Made by a program: the position numbers and the translations under genes. Positions 1-5,160 of a stretch of DNA of 8,423 nt are shown piece after piece. This DNA comes from Eubacteriales bacterium (GTDB lineage: Bacteria > Bacillota_A > Clostridia > Christensenellales > Aristaeellaceae). The notes beneath the pieces are model-generated. The model was not told the DNA's origin and searched no databases. It saw only the letters and a program-made list of their open reading frames with translations. Numbering within the stretch: position 1 is the first letter of the stretch; every line of letters begins with the position of its first letter. The stretch spans positions 1 through 8,423 of the forward strand of contig JARKQO010000413.1 of NCBI GenBank assembly GCA_029974855.1. Reading direction: 5' to 3'.

Positions 1-989
1 TGCTTGTCCGCCTCGGCGGCGCAGTCGGCAATGGCGGTGATCTGGGGCACGCCGATGCCCGCCACCACCCGGGTGGTGCAGATGCTTCCCGGGCCGATGC
101 CCACCTTGATGCAGTTGGCCCCGCACTGGATCAGGGCCCGGGTGGCCTCGGCGGTGGCCACGTTCCCCGCGATGATGGAAAGCTCCGGATAGGCAGCCCG
201 GATGGCCCGCAGCTGGTCGAACACACCCTGGCTGTGCCCATGGGCGGTGTCAATGGAAATCACATCCACCTTGGCGTTTACCAAGGCCTCCACCCGGAGC
301 AAAGCGTCCTTGGTGATGCCCACCGCCGCGCCGCAAAGCAGGCGGCCCTGGGCGTCCTTGGCGGAATGGGGGTACTTGGTGGTTTTTTCGATATCCTTGA
401 TGGTGATCAGGCCGCAGAGCTCAAACTGGTCGTTGACGATGGGCAGCTTCTCGATCCGGTGGGCCGCCAGAATCTTCTTGGCCTCCTCCAAGGTGGTGCC
501 CACAGGGGCGGTGATGAGGCCCTTGCTGGTCATGACCTCCTCGATGCGGCGGCTGTCGTCGGTTTCAAAGCGCAAATCCCGGTTGGTGAGGATGCCCACC
601 AGCTTCTTCCCCCGGGTGATGGGCACGCCGCTGATGCGGTAGCGGGCCATCAGGGCCTCCGCGTCCCGGACCAAATGATCCGGGGAGAGGTAAAAGGGGT
701 CGGTGATGACCCCATGCTCGCTGCGCTTCACCTTGTCCACCTGGGAGGCCTGCTCCTGGATGGTCATGTTCTTATGAATGATGCCCAGGCCGCCCTCCCG
801 GGCGATAGCAATGGCCAGCCGGGCGTCGGTGACGGTATCCATGGCCGCGGACAGCAGCGGTATGTTCAGCTTCACCGCAGGGGTCAGGCTTATGGAGGTA
901 TCCACATCCTTGGGCAAAACGCCGCTTTCCCGCGGAACAAGCAATACATCGTCAAAGGTCAACCCCTGGCGAATCTTTTCTTCCAACAT
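1..989 (-). CDS. guaB: IMP dehydrogenase, 3' part cut off by window edge
   Basis: Inosine-5'-monophosphate dehydrogenase oxidises IMP to XMP with NAD+, the committed cytosolic step of GMP synthesis. I translated 329 residues from the ATG at 989; the family is usually about 485-490 long, so roughly the last third lies outside. The N-terminus ([10 protein letters not shown], then [10 protein letters not shown] near residues 45-54, then [11 protein letters not shown] near 65-75) is typical. Two CBS repeats occupy about residues 93-200 inside the TIM barrel. The catalytic loop GPGSICTTR is present with the active-site Cys at residue 304, and AGNVATAE and DTAHGHS are visible before it. The start is supported by AAAGGA nine bases upstream and by agreement with the family N-terminus. 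It is divergent from the kinase gene at 1156. Open frames on the plus strand here are shadows. Confidence 0.97.
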   Translation of the reverse strand, partial: MLEEKIRQGLTFDDVLLVPRESGVLPKDVDTSISLTPAVKLNIPLLSAAMDTVTDARLAIAIAREGGLGIIHKNMTIQEQASQVDKVKRSEHGVITDPFYLSPDHLVRDAEALMARYRISGVPITRGKKLVGILTNRDLRFETDDSRRIEEVMTSKGLITAPVGTTLEEAKKILAAHRIEKLPIVNDQFELCGLITIKDIEKTTKYPHSAKDAQGRLLCGAAVGITKDALLRVEALVNAKVDVISIDTAHGHSQGVFDQLRAIRAAYPELSIIAGNVATAEATRALIQCGANCIKVGIGPGSICTTRVVAGIGVPQITAIADCAAEADK

Positions 990-1024
990 CGTCCCCCGTC
1001 CTTTCATCCCTCTTGATGAAGGCC

Positions 1025-1053
1025 ATTTTACCAGCGCGGCGGGGGATTGTCAA
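1025..1053 (-). promoter_or_regulatory. sigma-A-type promoter of guaB
   Basis: On the minus strand there is a perfect -35 TTGACA (1053-1048), a 17-base spacer and TAAAAT (1030-1025), with TGG directly before it giving an extended -10. Transcription would start near 1018, leaving a leader of only about 30 bases. That leaves no room for a riboswitch, so control, if any, would be at initiation. Confidence 0.85.
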
Positions 1054-1077
1054 ATCAAATCCGCCTTGGGATGGGCG

Positions 1078-1106
1078 TTGTGCCATGGGGATTTTTGTTG
1101 TATAAT
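1078..1106 (+). promoter_or_regulatory. promoter of the cytidylate kinase-like gene
   Basis: A perfect -10 TATAAT (1101-1106) is preceded by a 17-base spacer and a weak -35 TTGTGC (1078-1083). It faces away from the guaB promoter, the two -35 elements being about 25 bases apart. The leader to the ATG at 1156 would be about 43 bases. Confidence 0.7.
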
Positions 1107-1155
1107 GGGGACAAACGCGGGCGTTTCACAGGTACATGAGGAAGGGGCGAACCAA

Positions 1156-1782
1156 ATGCAGTTCGGCCAGACGGTGGTGACCCTGGGGCGGGAATATGGC
1201 AGCGGCGGCCACGAGATTGGCCAGCGGCTTGCCCAGAGCATGGGCGTGCCATTTTACGACCGGGAGATTCTGACCCGGGCCGCCAAAGACAGCGGCATCT
1301 GCGAGGATGTTTTGGCGGAGCACGACGAGCGGGCCACGGCGGGCTATCTGTTTTCCCTGGCGGCCAGGGCCGGGACTGTCACCCAGGGAACGGGGCTCAG
1401 CATGGGCGTGCCGCTGAACCACCGGGTGTTTCTGGCCCAGTTCGAGGCCATCACCCGGCTGGCCGTCGAGGGGCCCTGCGTCATCGTAGGGCGCTGCGGG
1501 GATTATGTGCTGAAGGATCAGCCCCATGTGGTGAACCTGTTTCTGTATGCTCCAGTTCAGGAGCGGGTCCGGCGGATCATGCGGGTGGAGAACCTGCCCC
1601 AGGACCAGGCCAAGGACCGGGTGCGCCGGGTGGACAAGCAGCGGCAGAATTATTACAACTTCTTTGCGGATGGCAATTGGGGCCAGCGGGGGAACTACCA
1701 CCTGATGCTGAACACCGCGGGGCTTACCTGCGAGGATGCGGCCCAGGTTTTGCTGGAGTTTGTGAAAAGATTCAAGGGATAA
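1156..1782 (+). CDS. cytidylate kinase-like family protein
   Basis: A 208-residue P-loop protein of the cytidylate kinase-like (Cytidylate_kin2) family. It probably transfers phosphate from ATP to a nucleoside monophosphate, but the substrates of this family are poorly established and it should not be called Cmk without proof. Near the N-terminus VVTLGREYGSGGHEIG forms the phosphate-binding loop, followed by GVPFYDREIL, the typical substrate-side segment. A central VIVGRCGDYVL and a basic region RVRRIMRVENL with DRVRRVDKQRQNYYNFF resemble the lid region and the family's C-terminal half. The frame is open far upstream, but the ATG at 1156 follows GAGGAAGG at a suitable distance and begins exactly where family proteins begin. 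It looks monocistronic, with its own promoter; the following lipoprotein gene has another. Confidence 0.88.
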   Translation: MQFGQTVVTLGREYGSGGHEIGQRLAQSMGVPFYDREILTRAAKDSGICEDVLAEHDERATAGYLFSLAARAGTVTQGTGLSMGVPLNHRVFLAQFEAITRLAVEGPCVIVGRCGDYVLKDQPHVVNLFLYAPVQERVRRIMRVENLPQDQAKDRVRRVDKQRQNYYNFFADGNWGQRGNYHLMLNTAGLTCEDAAQVLLEFVKRFKG

Positions 1783-1840
1783 GGGTAAGGGCGCTGCTCC
1801 GGATATCTGTTTTGGGTATCTATTACGGATAGAAACATAA

Positions 1841-1867
1841 TTGTAACAATATCGAAAATTGTAACAA
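1841..1867. promoter_or_regulatory. paired TTGTAACAA boxes (putative operator)
   Basis: Two identical 9-mers TTGTAACAA occupy 1841-1849 and 1859-1867. Each is itself a near palindrome (TTGT-A-ACAA). Extended by one base they form a 10-bp inverted repeat with one mismatch around a 7-base AT-rich centre. The site ends 17 bases before the -35 element of the lipoprotein promoter, where an activator commonly binds. Related boxes occur in the inverted repeat at 2930-2971. The cognate regulator is unknown. Confidence 0.5.
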
Positions 1868-1884
1868 CCATGACGGCTTTTCCC

Positions 1885-1914
1885 GGGACAGAAGCCCGGG
1901 GGAGATGGTATACT
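1885..1914 (+). promoter_or_regulatory. promoter of the small lipoprotein gene
   Basis: The extended -10 TGG-TATACT (TATACT at 1909-1914) lies 18 bases after a poor -35 GGGACA (1885-1890). The weak -35 fits dependence on an activator bound at the boxes just upstream. The leader to the ATG at 1969 is about 48 bases. CCCGGG occurs at 1882-1887 and again at 1895-1900, so this stretch can also fold or act as a small repeat. Confidence 0.6.
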
Positions 1915-1968
1915 GGCCCCAGGCAAAACCATCACCCCCGAAATTCTGACGGAAAGTAGGTTGTTTGG

Positions 1969-2139
1969 ATGAAAAAGGGATGGATCCTACTGCTTTGCGC
2001 CATGCTGGCGTTCACATTGGCAAGCTGCCAGAGCACCTTGCCGGATCAACTGCCGGCCAATGACCCCACCCCCCTGGCGATCCCTACCCTGGACCCGGCG
2101 GGTGAGATCAACGGGGCTTTGGGCTGGAGGCTGGGCTAA
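1969..2139 (+). CDS. small secreted lipoprotein, 56 residues
   Basis: The translation begins MKKGWILLLCAMLAF and continues TLASC: a short basic N-terminus, a hydrophobic core, then a perfect lipobox L17-A18-S19-C20. Lipidation at C20 by Lgt and cleavage by signal peptidase II would leave a 37-residue Pro- and Asp-rich mature peptide on the outer face of the membrane. It ends in TAA shortly before a strong terminator. I recognise no family and assign no function. Support for it being real comes from the dedicated extended -10 promoter, the signal peptide and the terminator. The ribosome site is weak (AGTAGG, about nine bases before the ATG). It is convergent with the response regulator gene, and similar boxes lie upstream of both, so a shared envelope-response circuit is possible. 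It could also be the shortened remnant of a longer lipoprotein. Confidence 0.72.
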   Translation: MKKGWILLLCAMLAFTLASCQSTLPDQLPANDPTPLAIPTLDPAGEINGALGWRLG

Positions 2140-2157
2140 GGGGACAAATCAAACCGG

Positions 2158-2204
2158 AAAAAGCGCCGAGGCACCCCCGCTATGGGATTGCCTCGGCGCT
2201 TTTT
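2158..2204. terminator. bidirectional intrinsic terminator
   Basis: A perfect 16-bp inverted repeat (2158-2173 and 2189-2204) surrounds a 15-base loop. The GC-rich stem core GCGCCGAGGCA is flanked by AAAAA on the left and TTTTT on the right. It therefore yields a U-tract in both directions and serves both the lipoprotein gene and the convergent response regulator gene. Confidence 0.93.
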
Positions 2205-2263
2205 CGGCGGGCTCTTTTTGGGGGCCTGGGGTTTCGTGCTTTTGCGCGGTCCGCTTTTCCGGT

Positions 2264-2893
2264 TCAGGCCATCTTCAGCCGATAGCCGCATTTATACACG
2301 GTCTCGATCCGCTCGCCCCCCAGCTTCTTGCGAAGCCGCTGCACATGGACATCCACGGTGCGGGTCTCCCCCATGCTTTGGTAGCCCCAGGCCTTGCGCA
2401 GCAGCTGCTCCCGGCTGATGGGCGTGTCCGGGCTTTCCATCAGCACCAGCAGCAGGGCGAACTCCTGGGCGGTAAGCTCCACCCGCTGGCCATCCAGCAA
2501 AGCCACCCGTTCCCGCTCGTCCAGGGTCAGCTCCCGCAGCCCTTCCTGGGTGCCCAACAGCCCGGTCACCTTGGCAAGCAAGGCTTTGGTGGAGAAGGGA
2601 AGGGTCAGCACGTCGGAGGGCCCGGCGTACAGCGCCTTCAGGTGGGCCACCATGCTATGGTCCCCGGTCCAGAACAGAACCGGGCAGCCCAAGCTTTGAC
2701 ATTGTTCAAACAACGGGCGGCAGGCAGCCCATTTCAGCTGCGCGTCCAGAATCACCAACGGCGTGGAGGCCAGCCCGCCGGGGATGGGCTCCTGCGCATC
2801 GCAGAGGGTGACGCTATGCTTTTCCCTGCGCAGGGGGTCGCAAAGCCTTCGCGCCATTTGTAGGTCATGCCCATAGATGAGAATAGTTGCCAT
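2264..2893 (-). CDS. orphan OmpR/PhoB-type response regulator with atypical receiver
   Basis: A 209-residue two-domain transcription factor. Residues 1 to about 110 are a receiver-like fold and about 115-209 a winged helix, seen in LTAQEFALLLVLMES, then ISREQLLRKAWGY, the recognition helix RTVDVHVQRLRKKLG and the hairpin IETVYKCGYRL. The receiver is degenerate. The acidic pair that binds Mg2+ is replaced by Gly8-His9 (ILIYGHD), and the invariant Lys before Pro-Phe is Leu98 (LTLPF). Asp50 (VILDAQ) and Thr76 remain at the phospho-acceptor and switch positions. Classical phosphotransfer is therefore doubtful, and control by another signal or by protein level is plausible. No histidine kinase gene is adjacent. 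The start is set by GAGGTGA just before the ATG. An inverted repeat 37-78 bases upstream suggests autoregulation. Confidence 0.9.
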   Translation of the reverse strand: MATILIYGHDLQMARRLCDPLRREKHSVTLCDAQEPIPGGLASTPLVILDAQLKWAACRPLFEQCQSLGCPVLFWTGDHSMVAHLKALYAGPSDVLTLPFSTKALLAKVTGLLGTQEGLRELTLDERERVALLDGQRVELTAQEFALLLVLMESPDTPISREQLLRKAWGYQSMGETRTVDVHVQRLRKKLGGERIETVYKCGYRLKMA

Positions 2894-2929
2894 GCGATCA
2901 CCTCACGATTATTATGACGATCAAAAGTG

Positions 2930-2971
2930 AAAAAATGTTGCAATAGAGATGAACAAACTGTAACATTTTTT
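2930..2971. promoter_or_regulatory. 13-bp inverted repeat upstream of the response regulator
   Basis: The arms AAAAAATGTTGCA (2930-2942) and TGTAACATTTTTT (2959-2971) are reverse complements except for one position, around a 16-base centre. They contain TTGCAACAT (minus strand) and CTGTAACAT, which match the TTGTAACAA boxes at 1841-1867. A possible -10 CATAAT lies at 2916-2911 on the minus strand with no convincing -35, and the repeat sits where that element would be. This fits an operator. An AT-rich terminator is a less likely reading, since no gene points into it. Confidence 0.5.
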
Positions 2972-2977
2972 ACGGGC

Positions 2978-3058
2978 TGGAAAATAATGGGAGGATTTTG
3001 GTGTGTTGGAAGGGTTTGGAGAAGATTTGGGGAGAATTGGAAGGGAGGGATAAAGGAA
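2978..3058 (+). other. 81-base C-free, G-rich tract
   Basis: No C occurs on the plus strand from 2978 to 3058, although the surroundings are C-rich. The stretch is mostly purines with many GG, GGG and GGGG runs, and it contains TTGGAAGGG twice (3006-3014 and 3037-3045). It encodes nothing recognisable and lies between the response regulator and tRNA promoters. Confidence 0.6.
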
Positions 3059-3067
3059 CGGGGTTAG

Positions 3068-3106
3068 CAGGCTTTGAGGAATGGCTTTAACAGGCTTTGA
3101 GCCTGC
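3068..3106 (+). repeat. 11-bp direct repeat with alternative hairpins
   Basis: CAGGCTTTGAG occurs at 3068-3078 and 3091-3101. The segment GCCTGC at 3101-3106 can pair with either copy. With the second copy it makes a tight hairpin, CAGGCT and AGCCTG sharing a three-base loop. It abuts the -35 element of the tRNA promoter. Function unknown. Confidence 0.4.
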
Positions 3107-3136
3107 TTGCCAAAGGGCGGCCCTCCGTGCTATAAT
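3107..3136 (+). promoter_or_regulatory. strong promoter of the tRNA-Ser transcript
   Basis: The -35 TTGCCA (3107-3112) is followed by an 18-base spacer ending in TGC and a perfect TATAAT (3131-3136), an extended -10. It is among the strongest promoters in the window. Initiation near 3143 would carry transcription through the truncated tRNA copy at 3193 and then the intact gene at 3381. I see no better promoter nearer to the intact tRNA. Confidence 0.8.
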
Positions 3137-3192
3137 GCTTGCGTTCTTCGTCCGGGGATGGCCTGGAAGCCTCTGTGCCAGGGAATGTGTCT

Positions 3193-3227
3193 GGAGAGGT
3201 AGCGAAGCGGTCATAACGGGGCTGACT
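3193..3227 (+). pseudogene. 5' half of a tRNA-Ser (truncated copy)
   Basis: These 35 bases match positions 1-35 of the intact tRNA-Ser at 3381 in 32 places. They start exactly at the first tRNA base (GGAG) and stop in the anticodon loop (CTGACT). The acceptor 5' strand and D arm are kept. No anticodon-stem partner, variable arm, T arm or CCTCTCC acceptor strand follows. It cannot form a complete tRNA. It begins about 50 bases after the predicted start site, a usual leader length for a tRNA gene, so it may mark the original gene position. Confidence 0.75.
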
Positions 3228-3315
3228 TCAACTCCTGCGGGCGCTTTGGAAACTACACGTTGAAAGTCCTTGATTTACTTGGGTTTCCTATTCCACGTCT
3301 GGTTCGGAGCTTGGT

Positions 3316-3363
3316 GGTTCTCCCCATCAGTTCTCCCCAATTTCCAGGTGGCCGGGGAGAGCC
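3316..3363 (+). repeat. alternative stem-loops in the tRNA leader
   Basis: GGTTCTCCCC (3316-3325) pairs with GGGGAGAGCC (3354-3363) over ten positions, one of them G-U. A second copy of GTTCTCCCC (3330-3338) can pair with the same right arm, so the two hairpins exclude each other. It lies 18 bases before the mature tRNA start. There is no U-tract, so it is not an ordinary terminator. Confidence 0.4.
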
Positions 3364-3380
3364 GGTGTGAAGATATTTTT

Positions 3381-3469
3381 GGAGCGGTATCGAAGTGGTC
3401 ATAACGGGGCTGACTCGAAATCAGTTTGGGCGAAAGCCCACGTGGGTTCAAATCCCACCCGCTCCGCCA
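3381..3469 (+). tRNA. tRNA-Ser(CGA), CCA encoded
   Basis: An 89-base class II tRNA. The acceptor GGAGCGG pairs with CCGCTCC (3459-3465), followed by discriminator G and a genomic CCA (3467-3469). The anticodon stem GCTGA/TCAGT encloses the loop CTCGAAA, anticodon CGA, which reads the serine codon UCG. The long variable arm GGGC-GAAA-GCCC is diagnostic for serine here, and the T arm GTGGGTTCAAATCCCAC is intact. It is transcribed from the promoter at 3107-3136 with a leader of about 240 bases that contains the truncated copy. A small hairpin, ATCACC/GGTGAT (3474-3490), follows the CCA. Confidence 0.97.
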
Positions 3470-3498
3470 TCCAATCACCCAAAAGGTGATACAATGAA

Positions 3499-3623
3499 GG
3501 GGCTGTAGCAAAACAGGGGAAAAGAAACAGAGCCTGAGAGGTTGCGAAGCAATCACAAAGGCTCTGTTTTCTGGTATACTTGAGTTGTGAAAAACAAAAT
3601 ACACCGGGGGCTGTAGCAAAACA
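3499..3623. repeat. 17-bp direct repeats flanking a hairpin, possible IS remnant
   Basis: GGGGCTGTAGCAAAACA is present at 3499-3515 and again, in the same orientation, at 3607-3623. The sequence looks like an insertion-sequence terminal repeat of the GGCTGTNGCAAAA type. Between the copies lie the hairpin at 3525-3570, an extended -10 promoter (TGG-TATACT at 3572-3580, with ATCACA 17 bases upstream as -35), and a GTG start at 3587 whose frame meets the TAG inside the second repeat after nine codons. This is what an IS left end with its transposase promoter would look like after deletion of the body. No transposase remains, so the origin is inferred. Confidence 0.45.
3525..3570. terminator. bidirectional terminator between tRNA-Ser and the isomerase gene
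   Basis: AAACAGAGCC (3525-3534) and GGCTCTGTTT (3560-3569) are perfect complements. A nested hairpin GGTTGC/GCAATC lies within. T-rich tails follow on both strands (TTTT on plus, TTTCTTTT on minus). It can stop the tRNA transcript rightward and the isomerase operon leftward. It may have been brought in with the IS-like sequence around it. Confidence 0.75.
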
Positions 3624-3653
3624 TCCCTTTTTCGGGTTTATCCGCAGAAAGCT

Positions 3654-5129
3654 TTACTCGAAGGGATTCTCCGTGGGATAGGGTATCGACTTGGGCTGGT
3701 TATAGGAAATCTTCGGAATCCCCAGGTACCGGAACAGATTGAACAGCACCTTGCCCACGTGGCCGAAGGCCACCGCGCTGTGGTGAGGATAGGCGTCCTG
3801 CAGCAGCACGTGCTGGTAGAAGCGGTCCATTTCCTTGATGCCCACGATGCCGATGCTGCCGAAGGAACGGGTGGGCACCGGCAACACCTCGCCCTGGGCG
3901 ATATAGCTCCTCAGGCCGCCCCGGGCCGGGCCCTGCACCCGAAAGAAGGTCACTTCGCCGGGTTTGATGTCCCCCACGATGGTTCCGCGGGTCACATCGG
4001 GCGGGCCGTCCGGCTCCACACCGTTTTTCATGATGCGCTGATAGCTCAGCTGGCCGTCCTGCAGCAGGCACATGGAGGTGTTGCCGCAGTGGAAGCCCAT
4101 AAAGAGTTCCTCCAGCCGGTAATCGAACTTGCCGGCGATGTCCTGCCGGTACATGTCCTTGGGCACCGAGTTGTTCAGATCCAGCAGCGTGACCGGCGAT
4201 TGGGTGACGCACAGGCCGATGTATTCGGAGAAGGCGCCGTAGATATCCACCTCGCAGGAGGCCGGGTAGCCCATGGCGGTGAGGCGGCTGTTGACATAGC
4301 AGGGCACGAACCCGAAGGCTTCGCTGAAGGAAGGCCAGCACTTGTTGGCAAAAGCCACGTACTTGCTGGCGCCTCGGGTTTGCTCCGCCCAATCCAGCAG
4401 GGTGATCTGGTACTGGGCCAGCTTGGCCAAAATGGACGCCATGCCCTCATCCGGCCCCATCTCCCTGCGCATTTCCTCTTCCACAGCCCCGATGCGGGGA
4501 TCTCCATCGTGCTTCCTGTAGGCCATCAGCAGATCCAGATCGCTGTTTTCCTGCACCTCCACGCCCAGGTCGTACAGCGCCTGGATGGGAGCGTTGCAAG
4601 CCAGGAATTCATTGGGCCGGGGGCCGAAGGTGATGATTTTGAGGCTCTTGATGCCCAGCGCGGCGCGGGCCAGGGGCACGAAATCCTGAATCATCCCCGC
4701 GATACCCTGCGCGTCGCCCACCGGATAGCTGGGGATGTAGGCCCGAAGTCCCCGCAGATGCAGATTGTAGCTGCAGTTCAGCATGCCGCAGTAGGCGTCG
4801 CCACGTCCGGCCTCCATCAGCGTATCGCCGGAATCCTCGGCGGCGGCGGCGAACATCACGGGGCCGTCGAAATACTTGGCTATCAGCGTCTCCGGCGTCT
4901 CGGGGCCGAAGTTGCCCAGGAATACCACCAGCGCGTTGACGCCCTGCGCCTTCACGTCCTCCACGGCGCGCAGCATGTCCAGCTCGTTTTCCACCGTCAC
5001 CTTGCACTCGTACAGGCCGGGGCAGACCGCCGCGATGGCCGCGCGCCGGCCCTCGGACAGCGGCACCGGGAAGCAGGCACGGCTGACGGTGATGATGCCC
5101 AGTTTGACCTCGGGGATGTTTTTCATCAT
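3654..5129 (-). CDS. L-fucose/L-arabinose isomerase family protein
   Basis: A 491-residue cytosolic enzyme of the FucI/AraA superfamily; these use Mn2+ to interconvert an aldose and its ketose. It is shorter than E. coli FucI (591) and close to AraA in length. Glu293 (SCEVDIYG) and Asp317 (LLDLNNS) are 24 residues apart, the same spacing as the Mn2+ ligands Glu337 and Asp361 of E. coli FucI. His449/His450 (YPHHSAVAFGH) are candidates for the third ligand. The N-terminal half (GIITVSRACFPV, VVFLGNFGPETPE) resembles the substrate-binding Rossmann-like domains. AGGAGG lies five bases before the ATG at 5129 and eight before a second ATG at 5126, so either may be used. It starts 31 bases after the UroD-like gene ends and is probably co-transcribed with it. 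The substrate is unknown: fucose, D-arabinose or a 6-modified hexose are all possible. Confidence 0.85.
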   Translation of the reverse strand: MMKNIPEVKLGIITVSRACFPVPLSEGRRAAIAAVCPGLYECKVTVENELDMLRAVEDVKAQGVNALVVFLGNFGPETPETLIAKYFDGPVMFAAAAEDSGDTLMEAGRGDAYCGMLNCSYNLHLRGLRAYIPSYPVGDAQGIAGMIQDFVPLARAALGIKSLKIITFGPRPNEFLACNAPIQALYDLGVEVQENSDLDLLMAYRKHDGDPRIGAVEEEMRREMGPDEGMASILAKLAQYQITLLDWAEQTRGASKYVAFANKCWPSFSEAFGFVPCYVNSRLTAMGYPASCEVDIYGAFSEYIGLCVTQSPVTLLDLNNSVPKDMYRQDIAGKFDYRLEELFMGFHCGNTSMCLLQDGQLSYQRIMKNGVEPDGPPDVTRGTIVGDIKPGEVTFFRVQGPARGGLRSYIAQGEVLPVPTRSFGSIGIVGIKEMDRFYQHVLLQDAYPHHSAVAFGHVGKVLFNLFRYLGIPKISYNQPKSIPYPTENPFE

Positions 5130-5160
5130 GGGTACCTCCTATGTTTTTCCGGGTGGTGGT

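Noticed and set aside
202..1016. Two open frames on the plus strand across the guaB region
   Set aside because: Both are shadows of guaB, whose translation matches IMP dehydrogenase throughout.
990..1020. A riboswitch or PurR site in the guaB leader
   Set aside because: The predicted leader is only about 30 bases, and I see no PurR-like palindrome or aptamer.
1126..1935. Open frame of 269 codons on the minus strand
   Set aside because: It is antisense to the cytidylate kinase-like gene, of low complexity, and has no convincing start signal or domain.
2930..2971. Reading the inverted repeat as a transcription terminator
   Set aside because: The stem is almost all A-T, the loop is 16 bases, and no gene is transcribed toward it; an operator fits better.
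3081..3263. Plus-strand open frame of 60 codons over the tRNA promoter and truncated tRNA copy
   Set aside because: It contains the promoter and the tRNA-like segment, has no ribosome site, and resembles no protein.
3275..3619. Minus-strand open frame of 114 codons across the tRNA-Ser gene
   Set aside because: It reads through the reverse complement of the tRNA and the terminator, a common false protein in databases.
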